Shown here piece by piece: positions 23,337 through 35,407 of a stretch of DNA of 64,000 nucleotides. Under the pieces are notes generated by a model, which saw only the letters and a list, made by a program, of their open reading frames with translations, made no database searches and was not told where the DNA came from. A program made the translations under genes and the position numbers. Positions within the stretch are counted from its first letter, which is position 1; each line of letters begins with the position of its first letter. The stretch spans positions 78,820 to 142,819 of the forward strand of contig JAPYMA010003028.1 of the NCBI GenBank assembly GCA_035041965.1, read 5' to 3'. This DNA comes from Anisakis pegreffii. Lineage: Eukaryota; Nematoda; Chromadorea; Rhabditida; Anisakidae.

Positions 23337-26300
23337 ATGTCCTCAGCAATCCAGTTCTTCATCGTTTTGCTTGCGTTGTCATGTGCGACTGACGCCCTAT
23401 ATAGGTGAGACAATGTGTTCATAACCTCTTCAAAGCATTTTCAGCAACGTAGGCCCATAATTTCTAGAAAATACCTATCGAGTGCCTTGATCATTAGAAA
23501 TTGAAGGGTTTGGAGAAAACAGCATGAGAGTTTGGAGAAATTGAATGTATTGAAGACCGGGGGGGGGGGTTTTCGAGGAGTATTTTGAGGATACTTGTTT
23601 AGGTCAAAATCCCGATCCAGTTGATCTACAGAGTGAATTTTTGGTGGGGTGATCGACGTAAGATTTCAGGGTACAACTGACCAGAAGAAAACGAATACTG
23701 AACGCCGAATCAAAAAGAAAACCCTCGTCCAGTCGGTCTTTCCGTTACTCCCCCAATATTTTTACGTACCCGCCAATGTTGGCGGAAGAACAATACGATT
23801 TGCCGTTGAATAATTACAAGAACAGCTTTTACACGGGAACAATCACAATTGGACTACCACCGCAGGAATTCGAGGCGAGTTTTTATCATTTTGAAAACAA
23901 AGTATAGCAGCTTAAGATGGGCAGCTCGTTAAAGAGATGTGGATGTGAATTTTGACTCAGTGTTGATCCTCACTGAGCGAATAGATACAACTTTCTATCA
24001 CAATCTGCACAATAAGGTCAGATTACTCTGATGAAAGCACCGTCAATGACCATACATATTCAATAGGTGGTTTTCGACACCGGATCACCTCGTTTATGGG
24101 TAAACTGTGCGGGTTGCTTGGCTGAGGAGTGTCAGAAACGTGCGGCGTTCTATTGTTCTCATTCATATACATGTTCTCTGGTGGATGCAAAACCAAAACC
24201 CATTCAGTACGCCCTTGGCAAAAGTTCGGGTCGTATTGACGAAGATTTTGTTTGTGTAAGTTTATCGTGGTCTATCTTGAGTTGGTCATGTTTTGTAAGC
24301 TTCGATCTGTTTCATTCTCTTCAGGTATGCCTGAAAATGGTGGTTATTATTGATCAGATCTTCTACTCGGCCAGTTCGCGTCCTCGAATTTCCGTCGAGG
24401 AGCGAACTGGCCGAGTTGAGCGTTTGTTCTGACTGTTGTCTTAGGTAGTGATGATGTTTAGCAAATAAGAAGAGATAATCCTGATGGAAAACGCTTTGTA
24501 ATGTAATGACGAGTAATCGCTTTGTAATAACAGCTTTGTAATGACGACCAGTCTGAAAATGATTGGTCGTCATTACAAAGCTGTTCGAAGCTTTCGCAAA
24601 ATTCGAATTCATAAAGCGAATTAGTTCAGAGATATGATCGAGTGAGAACTTTTTCACTTTTTGTTATACATTGCATTTGTTCGTTTCTCAACAGAGAATG
24701 GAGAAAACGAAATTATAGATTGGCAATGCAGTCAGTGGATTTTGCAGCGGTAAGAGTCAAAATTTCACGTGTGCAATGCAAAGAAGTGAAATAGGCGTAA
24801 GTTTGTCCAAATTTCAATCCGAAAATGTTCAAGAGTAATCTATTCTACAGAAATTTGTACTGTTGAAAGCTTGAAAGTGGGTAGATGTAATCCGTATGTG
24901 ACAATTTTGAGAATGGGGAAGATGGAGTTTTTGGTTTGCCTGCGGAAGGATTTTGGCCGGAGGTTGAGCCTGCCATAGGGCAGTTTCTTCGATATTCAGA
25001 GTATTATGTTGTACAGAAAGCTATACAGCTGGAGGATTGAAAGTGGATAGATATAATCCGTGCTTGATAATTTTAAGGATTTTATCGATGGCATATTTGG
25101 TTTCTCTGCGGAGGGGCAGGAGCCGGGGAGCGAGTCTGCAATGGGGCAGTTTCTTCGACATTCTAATTGCAAGGATAAAAAAGTCGGGTTCTGGATGAAC
25201 AGAGATTTAGAGGCGGAAAACGGTGGAGAGGTGACGATATGTGGTGTGGATAAAACTCATTATCAGGTTATCCCTCTTCGCGAATTTCAGACAGTAGTTG
25301 GTGCATCGCAGTAACCTTTTCCACGACTGAAATACACTTTTCCACTGGGTATTTTAGTCGCTTTGCTCGATACATTTTGTCAGTATTTCGGAATGATCAC
25401 GATAAGATAAACTTCTTATGAATAATGAAGCGGATAATTGTTCGGAAAGTCATTCACAATGATAATTCGTTCTGTCAAGGGTGATCTCGTGTGGATTCCG
25501 CTCGAGCATGGACCGCATTGGTACGTCCGAATGGATGACGTGCTTATCGGTTCACATCGGATGTCGTTAGGTCAAACCGTAGCGTCCATCGACTCTGGTT
25601 GGTCGCATATGGCTGCTCCATCCGAAGATTATAACAAGGTAACTTTCTAGCCAAGGAATTGTTAATGAATTTCCGGTCAGTGACTTAGTCGAGTCGGCCA
25701 GGTTACTTCACATGTCTGATTTTTCAGTTGTCTATTTTGGGTCATTTATCACTGAAATAGTTCGATTTTAAACAACCTACGTTTACGTAGTGAAGGAGCT
25801 TTTTTGAGTAATGTTGAACAAAATGAACTAAGATTGGTAGCTTCTTGGACCATTTCAGATAGCAAATATCTTGAATGCGACGAAAGTAATGTACGTGAAT
25901 TTTGTCGTACTGTTATGTCGTTGTTCGAGCGTTGATGAGCTTCCAACATTGACATTCGTTTTGAATGGAAACCCCTTCAGCATTCCTCCGGAAGCGTATG
26001 CAGAAAAAGTAAGAAACACAATCATTCAATACTGATTTAATGCTGATTTAATGCCCGACTGTTGCTGGTCCTTTCGAATAAAGGCTCATAGCTGTTCATT
26101 TTCAGTATTTTTAGTGTGCAGTAATGAATCGTCGCAAAATAGAATGAAAAGTGGATTTTAGAGAAAATAGAATTGATTTGAATGATCACGTCAATGTAGC
26201 CTGCTCTCCACGAATCAACATTCCGTATCTTATTCATGAAATGAATCAAAAGTTGCAATTTGCTTGCAGGAATTATTCAGTGATCGTTGCAAGATTAAGA

Positions 26301-26407
26301 TTAACCCGTATAAAAAGTGGGTTCTCGGTGATGTTTTCCTGGGACAATACTACTCGGTGTTCGATTATGAGAACAAAAGAGTTGGATTGGCAAAAGCAAC
26401 AACATAA
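23337..26407 (+). CDS. AP5: aspartic protease homologue with altered flap and DSGW motif
   Basis: Eight exons: 23337-23404, 23670-23874, 24067-24255, 24719-24796, 25078-25266, 25480-25638, 25859-26008, 26270-26407; 391 residues. The signal peptide is [16 protein letters not shown] and the ATG follows TTTCAG directly. The first catalytic motif is FDTGSPRLW (Asp about 95). The flap reads YALGKSSG, keeping the Tyr but losing the GTG. The FDG region is [12 protein letters not shown]. The second motif is IDSGWSHM (Asp about 281), with Trp where nearly all family members have Thr or Ser. WVLGD is kept. Both aspartates remain, so activity is possible but specificity or rate is likely changed. Intron 2 starts with GC (GAG|GCGAGT) instead of GT. 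Intron 4 holds a decayed second copy of exon 5, and intron 3 holds two perfect hairpins. Confidence 0.85.
24365..24415. repeat. Inverted repeat in AP5 intron 3 (hairpin 1)
   Basis: The 15-base arm ACTCGGCCAGTTCGC (24365-24379) pairs exactly with GCGAACTGGCCGAGT (24401-24415). An inner TCCTCGA/TCGAGGA pair extends the stem after a one-base bulge. Absent from the matching introns of AP6 to AP8. Confidence 0.75.
24529..24585. repeat. Perfect 22-bp hairpin in AP5 intron 3 (hairpin 2)
   Basis: Arms 24529-24550 and 24564-24585 are exact reverse complements (22 bp) with a 13-base loop. The left arm contains GCTTTGTAATGACGACC. Related GCTTTGTAAT words precede it at 24493 and 24518, which suggests growth by short duplications. 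It resembles a young inverted duplication or a small foldback element; a small-RNA precursor is possible but unproven. Confidence 0.75.
24863..25003 (+). pseudogene. Decayed extra copy of exon 5 inside AP5 intron 4
   Basis: The segment 24863-25003 aligns with the intron end plus first half of the true exon 5 (from about 25025). It encodes [10 protein letters not shown], then [10 protein letters not shown], matching [10 protein letters not shown] and [10 protein letters not shown]. The remaining part of the exon (FW.NR, GGE.TICG) and the donor are missing, and the frame closes soon after. It is a partial tandem exon duplication, closer in places to AP6/AP7 than to its own neighbour. Confidence 0.75.
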
Positions 26408-27130
26408 GCAGTCGGGCATCATCCAACGCTTCCGTTTAAATAATATAACAAATGAATCACCTCATGTTGACCAGAATCATATTGAACGATTGAACTGAGT
26501 AACAACAATGTCTCATTCAATTATGATCATTTTATTAATGAATGTTATTGAAATGTGGCACAGAACTGCTTATGTTACACTTCAAACGAATGCATCGACC
26601 AGAAACCATTTCATTGTGACAAATTGAAATCCTCTCAGCAAGTTGATAAAAACATCGAGAGAAATTCAGAAATACCGCATAACCCCTTGACAAAGTCAAC
26701 TGCAGCCATCATGACCTCTGAGCTAGTATTCGGCGGCCAAATACTGTTCAGAAACATTTTTCCACTTATTTTGGCGCTTGAAGTGATAAACAACATCATA
26801 CATCATTATGATTCGGTCGTAATCGCCTTTGTGCATATCCTTTCATTAAATTTTTCATGATTCGAGTGTGGAGCGTCGAATGTGCGTATTTTGGAATGAA
26901 AGAATTCGATATTTTCTGCACTGAAAGCCAAAAAAATGGAATTCTGCATAAACAGTATTTGTAATTGTCACCTGATCCTATGCCTGGAATTTTATAGACG
27001 TTCAAAAGAATGGAATTTCTCATGTTCAGTCCATCCATACGTTCCTCTTAATGGTAACACAGTAAGACTTTGTATGGAAGCAGTAGCGTGCCAGTATTTC
27101 AAGACCCGAAATTTGGCGAACACTTCATAA

Positions 27131-27243
27131 CAGTGAGCTGTCGAGCTCATAATGTGTTCATAAAGTTTGTCAGCAACGTAGGCCCATCATTTCTAGAAAA
27201 CACCTATCGGGTGCCTTGATCACTGAAACAGCATGAGAATTTC
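27131..27243 (+). pseudogene. Stray copy of intron 1 segment of an AP5-8 type gene
   Basis: 27131-27243 (from GTGAGCTGTCGAGCTCATAA) matches the start of AP6 intron 1 at 28444 onwards with few differences. No exon 1 precedes it and no exon 2 follows. It marks a duplication or deletion breakpoint. Confidence 0.7.
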
Positions 27244-28144
27244 TTCACGAAATGCGTTGAACAATGGGAATATTTGACAAACAAAAGGTCGACTTATCAA
27301 AACAAATAATAGTTTCTACTAATCGAGAAGGTTCTGCGAACGAGCCATAGATAAAGAATGCTCCAAACTGATTGGGGAGCTCTGAGTTTTCCCAGTCAAC
27401 ACCGGGCCGAACGGAGGCCTCCATGCGTTCGGATGGCACCTCAAGGGCTTGATCCTTTAAAAAGTTCTGTGCAGGTTTAAAACTGAAATATCTGAATGGG
27501 ATAGAGACATGAGATCAGCAGTCCTTTGCTAGAGACTTATTGATGCAGTATTTCCACATTTAATTCAGAAGGAGATCAGTGTGAAACTATTGTCATTAGT
27601 GATGTGATCGATAAATCAAATTAGAACGTCGTGAAAGATTTCCAACTGAGCGCTTCGATAGACGTGAATCTTCATCGGCGAAAATTTCTTGGCTGGGACA
27701 CGTCGTTCATTTGATCATAGGAAATTTTGAATTTCATTCACGAACAATATCCTACTGTCGAACTCCATCACAAACGAAGAAGAAATGGTGTTATTTTACG
27801 AAAGACACCTATTCGCTGGTTGCTATTGGAATGCCTCACTTGAATATAACAGGATGTCTCATTGCATTGTTCCAATAAATTCGAAATTCAAGAAAAGAAT
27901 ATGCGAAATCATTTCATTGCTGAACCAATTGTTCAAAACGAGCAATTCCATGCAGAACCAACAACTTTTATCATAACCATTGTCATTAGGGAGTTTCCGA
28001 AGTTTTCTCTTCAAAAGGCTGACGCTTACGAATGCGAAAATCTGAATTATTCATCACATTATATTTCTTTTCTTGAAAAGATTTTCCCAAACTACACGTT
28101 AACAACCGACCAAACAATGGAAATATGACAATGCAATCATCATG

Positions 28145-28173
28145 AAACCCACTCAAATCACGCTATATATAAG
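28145..28173 (+). promoter_or_regulatory. AP6 core promoter: conserved block plus TATA box
   Basis: Same block-plus-TATATATAAG arrangement as AP5, TATA box at 28164-28173, about 200 bases before the ATG. The whole 28090-28440 stretch is nearly identical to that of AP5 and AP8. Confidence 0.65.
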
Positions 28174-28375
28174 CACCCGTCAAATCGTTGAATTATCACT
28201 GATCAAATGCGATGCCAACTGCTTCACGTGGCCTATCGCCGTTCAACCATTTCCCCCGTTTAGGATAAATCCACCTTTAAACATTCTCGAGAACAATTTC
28301 CAAAGCTTATAATTTAAATTCTGAATATCACATACCGGGATCCAGTTGAGACTCAACTTTTGGTGATAATTTCAG

Positions 28376-31054
28376 ATGTCCTCAGCAATCCAGTTCTTCA
28401 TCGTTTTGCTTGCGTTGTCATGTGCGACTGACGCCCTATACAGGTGAGCTATCGAGCTCATAATGTGTTCATAAGGTTTGTCAGCAACGTAGGCCCATCA
28501 TTTCTAGAAAATACCTATCGGGTGCCTTGATCACTGAAACAGCATGAGAATTTGGAGAAATTTAATGTATTGGGGGTCGAGGGGCGCTTTTCGAGGAGTA
28601 TTTTGAGGATACTTGTTTAGGTCAAAATCACGATCCAGTTGATCTACAGAGTGAATTTTTGGTGAGGTGATCGACGTAAGATTTCAGGGTACAACTGACC
28701 AGAAGAAAACGAATACTGAACGCCGAATCAAAAAGAAAACCCTCGTCCAGTCGGTCTTTCCGTTACTCCGCCAATATATTTACGTACCCGCCAATGTTGG
28801 CGGAGAAACAATACGATTTCCCGCTGAATAATCATAAGAACGTATTTTACACGGCAACAATCACAATTGGAGTGCCACCGCAGGATTTCGAGGCGAGTTT
28901 TCGTCCTTTTGGAAACAAAGTATAAGTAGCTTAACATGGGCAGCTCGTCAGAGACATTTGAACATGAATTTTGACTCAATGTTTATCCTCAGTGGGCGAA
29001 GAGACACAACTTTCTATCATAATCTACATATCAAGGTGAAATTATTTTGATGAAAGCACCTTCAACGATTACACATATTCAATAGGTGGCAATCGATACC
29101 GGATCAGACCTGCTGTGGGTAAACTGTGCGGGTTGCTTGGCTGAGGAGTGTCAGGAACGTGGGGCGTTCGATTGCTCTAAATCAGCAACATGTGTTCTGA
29201 TGGAAGAGAAGCCAAAACCCATTCATTACGTCCAAGGCAATGCTTGGGGTCCGATTGACAAAGATTTTGTTTGCGTAAGTTTGTCTCGATCTATCTTTGA
29301 GTTCGTTATGTTATGTAACCTTCGATCTGTTCCATGCCCTTCAGTTATGCATGAAAGTAATGATTAGTATTGAACAGATCTTAAAGACCACATGACTGGT
29401 CTTCTTTATGAAGCCGTCCGAAACATGCACAAAACTCGAATTCATAAAGTGAATTACTTCACAAATATGATCGAGTGAGAACTTTTTCACCTTTTGCTTT
29501 ACGCTGCGTCTGCTTGGTTTTTCAACATAGGACGGAGAAAACAGAATTATAGATTGGCGATGCAAGCAGTGGATTTTGCGGCGGCATAAGACAAAATCTC
29601 ACGTGTAGTCTTCAAAGAAATGAGTTAGACGTAAGTTTGTCCAAATTTCAATCCGAAAATGTTCGAGATTATTCTGTTCATCGGAAAGGTGTGCTAATGG
29701 AAGCTTAAAAGTGGATAGATATAATCAGTGTATGACAATTTTGAGATATTGCAAGATGGAATTTTTGGTTTGTCTGCGGAAGGGGAATCGCCGGGGAGCG
29801 AGTCTGCGATGGGACAGCTTCTTCGATATTCCGGTTGCGAAGAGAAACAAGTCGCAATCTGGTTAAATAGACATTCAGAGGCGGAAAACGGCGGAGAGAT
29901 GACAATATGTGGTCTGGACAAAAATCATTATCAGGTTATCCCTCTTCGCGAATTTCAGACAGTAACTAGTGCATCTCAGTAACTTTTTTCCACATCATCG
30001 GTGTATTTCAGTCGTTTTGCTCGATACATTTTGTCAGCATTTCGGAATGATCACGATAAGATAAACTTCTTATGAATAATGAAGCGGATAATTGTTCGGA
30101 AAGTCATTCACAATGATAATTCGTTCTGTCAAGGGTGATCTCGTGTGGATTCCGCTCGAGCATGGACCGCAGTGGTACGTCCGAATGGATGACGTGCTTA
30201 TCGGTTCACATCGGATGTCGCTAGGTCAAAACGAAGCGTTTTTCGACTCTGGTTGGACGATGATGGCTGCACCATACGAAGAATATCCCAAGGTAACTTT
30301 CATTGCAAGGAATTGTTAATGAATTTCCGGTCAGTGACTTAGTCGAGTCGGCCAGGTTACTTCACATGTCTGATTTTTCAGTTGTCTATTATGAGTCACT
30401 CAGCATTGAAAAAGTTCGATTTTAGACAACCTACGTTTACATTGTGAAGGAGCTTTTTTGAGTAATGGTTAACAGAATGAAGTAAAGTTGGTTGCTTCTT
30501 GGGCCATTTCAGATAGCAAATATCTTGAATGCGTCCATAGTACCGTACGGGGATGATCAAATATTGTCATGTCGTTGTTCGGGCGTTGATGAGCTTCCAA
30601 CATTGACATTCGTTTTGCATGGAAACCCCTTCAGCATTCCTCCGGAAGCGTATGCAGTAAAAGTAAGAAATACAATCATTCAATACGTTCTGATTTAATG
30701 CCCGATTGGTGTTGATCCTCTCGGATCAAGGCTCATACATGTTCTTTTTCCGCCTTTTTAGAATGCAATAAGGAATCGTCGCAATATGAAATGAAAAGTT
30801 GATATTTGAATAGCAATTGATTTGAATGATCCCGTTAATGTAGCTTGCGCTTCAGGAATCAATGAAATTCGGTATCTGATTCATGAAACGAATCAAAAGT
30901 TGCATTTTGCTTGCAGGACCCTGTCAATGATCGCTGTAAAATTTCAATTGACCAGTATGAAGTATGGGTTCTTGGTGATGTTTTCCTGGGACAGTACTAC
31001 TCGGTGTTCGATTATGAGAACAAGAGAGTTGGATTGGCAAAAGCAACAACATAA
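28376..31054 (+). CDS. AP6: aspartic protease homologue with altered flap and DSGW motif
   Basis: Eight exons: 28376-28443, 28688-28892, 29086-29274, 29553-29630, 29746-29934, 30134-30292, 30513-30662, 30917-31054; 391 residues. The signal peptide is identical to AP5 and the ATG follows TTTCAG. The first motif is IDTGSDLLW (Asp about 95). The flap is YVQGNAWG, keeping only the Tyr and one Gly of YGTG. The FDG region is [12 protein letters not shown]. The second motif is FDSGWTMM (Asp about 281), Trp again replacing Thr/Ser. WVLGD is kept. Intron 2 has a GC donor (GAG|GCGAGT). The exon 5 acceptor TTTTGAG is weak. AP5 is its closest relative. Open frame and conserved splice sites argue for a real gene; catalytic ability is uncertain. 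Confidence 0.85.
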
Positions 31055-32344
31055 GCAGTCGGGCATCATCCAACGCTTCCGTTTAAATAATATAACAAAT
31101 GAATCACCTCATATTGACCACGATCATATTGAACGATTGATTTGAGTAACAACATTATCTCATTCAATTATGATCATTTTATCAATGAATGTTATTGAAA
31201 TGTGGCACAGAACTGCTTATGTTACACTTCAAACGAATGCATCAACCAGAAACCATTTCATTGTGACAAATTGAAATCCTCTCAGCGAGTTCACGAAAAC
31301 ATCGCGAGAAATTCAGAAATACCGCATAACCCCTTGACAAAGTCAACTGCAGCTCATCTTGAAATATGACCTCTGAGCTAGTATTCGGCGGCCAAATACT
31401 GTTCAGAAACATTTTTCAGTTACTTTGGCACTTGAAGTCAATATCAACATCGCATTTCGTCTGAGTGTAACACTTTATAACGCCTTTTAATCGTCTTCCT
31501 ATATTCATTACATTGAGTTTTTTATCAGTTCAGTGTGGGGCGTTGAACATGTGCATGTTGAAATGAAAGTATCGAACATATTTCACAGTGAAACCAACAA
31601 ATGGAAACGTGGAAACCAATATTTGTGATTACCACCCGAAGGTATGCCACAAAATATATAATTGTTTAGAAGGAACAAATCGTTCATTTATTCCCAGAAA
31701 ATCCGGAATTGCATTCATCAACAACATCTTAATGTCAAATTACAGTACAAATGAAGATAAGGTGGTGTTATTTCACGATTGAAACCTATTCGTTGGTAGT
31801 TGTTGGAATGCTGCATACCAATACAATAGGATGTCTCATTGCATTGTCCAAATGAATGCAGGAATTCAAGAACATGCGAAATCATTCGAATGCTGAAACA
31901 TTTGTCGAAGACGAGCAATTCCATACAGCACAAACAGTTTTCATCATCACCATTGTAATAACAACATCTCTGAAGTTGCTGCATCAAAAGATGGGCGCTT
32001 ATGAATGCGAGAATCTGAATCATTCATCAAATTACATTTGTTTTCATCAAAAGACTTTTCTAAAGCATACGTTAACAACTGAACATATAATACAAATACA
32101 ACGATACAATCGTGATGAAACCCACTCAAATCACGCAATATTTAAGCACCATTGAAATCACCATATTATCAATGATCAAATGCAATGCCAAATGGCATAC
32201 GTAGACCATCGGCGCCGTACCTTTTCCATATTGTTTCGGATAATTGCATTTCCGAATTTTTCGAGAACAATTCCGAATTCAGGTTCTCAACATGACATTA
32301 CGTGTTCCGTTCGAGTCCCAACGTTCCACATATTTCCAGGCGTG
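31055..32344. other. Intergenic/promoter module upstream of AP7
   Basis: The first part repeats the 3' flank of AP5. From about 31690 it is a diverged copy of the upstream module shared with AP5, AP6 and AP8. No gene seen. Confidence 0.55.
32137..32146 (+). promoter_or_regulatory. TATA-like element of AP7
   Basis: AATATTTAAG replaces the TATATATAAG of AP5, AP6 and AP8 at the same place after the conserved GAAACCCACTCAAATCACG block, so this core promoter may be weaker. Confidence 0.5.
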
Positions 32345-35300
32345 ATGTCCTCAGTAGTCCAAATGCTTGTCGTCTTGCTTGCTTTGTCAACAGCAACTGA
32401 CGCACTATATAGGTGAGGCAATGTGTTCATAAGACATTCGAGGCATTCTCAGCAACGTAGGCCCATCATTTCAAAAAAATGTCTGTTGGACGGCTTGATT
32501 ATTGTAACAGCATAAGAATTTAGAGAGAATGAATGCATGGAGCATAGAGTGGCACAATTCGATTGTTCAAGGAACATTTTGAGGATGATGGTTTCCGTCA
32601 GAACAGCGATCTACAATTGATGTCCGCTGTGAATTTTCGATTGAGTAATCGGTCCACATTTTAAGGGTACCATTAACCAAAAGAGAACGAGTAGGCAGGA
32701 AACCCTTGCCAAACCGTTCGTTTCGTTTCTCCACCAATAAGTCATGGTGGAAGGATGAACGATATGATTTGACATTAAAGAATTTCCTCAACCTCGCGTA
32801 CACGGGACTAATCACAATTGGAACGCCACCGCAGGAATTCGAGGCAAGCTTCTATCATTATGAGAAAAATGTAGAGCAGCTTAATATGGGCACCTGTCTA
32901 AGAACATTTGAAAGTGGATTTTGACTCAGCACTGATCCTCACTCTGCCATTAGGTACAAATTTCTGCTAGAAACAGTACATCAGGTCTAGACTACTGTGT
33001 TGGAAGTACTGTTGATAATTATTCAGATTCAATAGGTGATATTCGATACGGGGTCATGGCCGTTATGGGTAGACTGTGTGGGATGCTCGGATGAGGAATG
33101 TCAGAAACGTGCGAAATTCAGTTGTTCTCAATCAACAACTTGCTCTCTTGTCAACGTGGTACCAACCTTTTGTCCATATGTCCAAGGCGAAGTTTCAGGT
33201 CCTCTAGACAGAGACGTTGTCTGTGTACGTTTACAAACACCTATCTTTGAGTTGCTTATGTTTTGTAACCTTCGATCTGTTTCACTCCCTTCAGGTATGC
33301 CTAAAAGAAGTGGTTATTAGTGAACAGATCATCAAGTTTTTGTCGGGATACGTCCGAAAAACTTACTCCCCATCGGGGTTTGCACGACCGAAAAGTTGCG
33401 TTCTAACGAGCACTGCATCCAAAGAGCGTTTGTTTCGGATGTTGTCTTAGCTAGCAATCATCTATAGCAAATTTGAAGAGATAATTCAGATGGAGAACGC
33501 GCATGACTGTCTTCACTATAAGCTGTCCAAAACATCCGTGAAATCAGAATTTATGAAGTGAATTAGTTCAGAGATATGATCGATTGAGACCCTTTTCGCA
33601 TTTTTGCTTCACATTGAATCAGAGAATGGAGAAAACGAAAATTATAGATTGGTAATTCGAGCAATAGATTTTGCACCGAAGTGAGTCAAAATTTCGTGTG
33701 TGCAACCAAAAGAAATGGCATAGAGGTGAGTCTGCCAAAATTTCAATCCGAAATTCTTCTGGATTATTCGATTCTATAGAAAGCTAGATTGTCGAACTCT
33801 TGAATCTATACAGATGCAATCCGTGCATGATAAATATGAGTTCTCATGCGATGGCGTATTTGGTTTGTCTGCGGAAGGGGAATCGCCGGAGGAGGAGTCT
33901 GCGATGGGGCAGTTCCTTCGGAATTCTGCTTGCAAGGAGAAGAAAGTCGCATTCTGGTTGAATAGAGATTTCGGTGCGGAAAACGGTGGAGAGGTGACGA
34001 TATGTGGTGTGGACAAAAATCATTATCAGGTTATAACTCTTCGAGAATTTCAGACAATAGCTAGTGCACAGACTTTCGTCGCAGCAACCCTTTCCCATAT
34101 CAACATGTCACTTTATCGGTTTGTATTATATCGTTTGACTCGGTGCATCTCGTTAGCACCTTGTCATGATTGGGATAAGATAGAGAACCGATGAGTAATG
34201 AGGCGGGTAATTGTACGGAAAGCCATTCATAACGATGGTTTGATCTGTGAAGGGTGATCTCGAATGGATTCCGCTCGAGCATGGACCACATTGGACTGTT
34301 CGAATGGATGACGTGCGTATTGGTCCGCATCGGTTATCGCTATCTTCCGGCACGCAAGATATAGTCATCGACACTGGTTGGTCACTCATTGCTGCGCCTG
34401 GTGCTCAATATTTAATGGTATAGTTTTTAGGGAATTCTCAAGGAATTTTTTCATTAGTGACTTGGCTTTTTTCAATGAATTTCTCACTAGTGACTGGGCT
34501 GAATCGGTCAGGTTACATACCCATTTGGATTTTTTTTATTGTTTGAGTCAATGTGATCCATTTAGCATCCTAGCGGGTGGATTTTAGACGAACTTTATTC
34601 ACGGTGTGAAGGAGCCTTTTTGAATTACGGCTAACGAAATGAATTAAAATTGGTTGCTTGTTGGACCATTCCAGATAGCAGCGACCTTGAATGCGTCAGT
34701 AATAACGGTCATGGATCATGAAATACTGTCATGTCGCTGTTCGAGCGTTGATGAGCTTCCAACATTGACGTTTGTTTTGCATGGGCACCAATTCAGCATT
34801 CCTCCGGAAGCGTATGCAATGAAGGTGATAAATTAAATCGGATGATACCGTTCTGATTTGCTGCTCGATCACTCTTAATCTCCTCGAATCAAGGCTATTA
34901 CCAATATCGCATTCATTTTTCATAAAACAGTTAGGCTAAATCAGTAAATTTTTTCATCATTATACATCATCACAGATAGGTAACTTGTATCAATGCTCCT
35001 CAATATTCTCTAAATCACAAGCTCCAACGAGCAACTGCATTCATCAATCCTTAATCCTTAATTTGATTAAAAGAGACAGGAAAACGGATAATGCTGCAGT
35101 AATGTAATGTGGAATGAAGAGTGGATATTAGACCAAACACGATTGGTTTGATTGGCAGTTGCGCTCCTGAAATGATTCATGAAAAAGATCAAACGCTAAA
35201 TTTTGCTTGCAGGACACATACGATGGTAGTTGTTACATTTTCATTGACCAATATGAAGACTGGGTTCTGGGTGATGTTTTCCTTGGACAATACTACTCGG

Positions 35301-35407
35301 TATTCGATTACGAGAACAAACGAGTTGGATTGGCGAAAGCAACACCACAAGTAGTCGGGCATCCTCTAACGTCCATACCGTCCAATGAGTCCGTTCAAAT
35401 CATATAA
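32345..35407 (+). CDS. AP7: aspartic protease homologue with DTGW motif and C-terminal extension
   Basis: Eight exons: 32345-32412, 32666-32843, 33036-33224, 33648-33725, 33841-34029, 34253-34417, 34675-34824, 35213-35407; 403 residues. The signal peptide is [16 protein letters not shown] and an acceptor (TTTCCAG) lies 5 bases upstream. The first motif is FDTGSWPLW (Asp about 86), flap [11 protein letters not shown] region [11 protein letters not shown], second motif IDTGWSLI (Asp about 274), and WVLGD. The propeptide is the shortest of its subgroup. Intron 2 has a GC donor (GAG|GCAAGC). The protein extends about 19 residues past the point where AP5 and AP6 stop; the corresponding DNA in AP5/AP6 is 3' flank after a TAA. 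Catalytic Asp pair and flap Tyr kept, other active-site positions altered. Confidence 0.85.

Larger units (their letters stand above)
26408..28375. other. Intergenic/promoter module upstream of AP6
   Basis: 26408 to about 26760 is repeated after AP6 (31055 to about 31410). A stray copy of the AP-type intron 1 start lies at 27131-27243. From 27245 the sequence follows the upstream module of AP5. No intact gene. Confidence 0.55.

Noticed and set aside
23875..23900. GT two to four bases downstream of the GC donor in AP5 intron 2
   Set aside because: Use of that GT would put exon 3, with its catalytic motif, out of frame; all four paralogues agree on the GC position.
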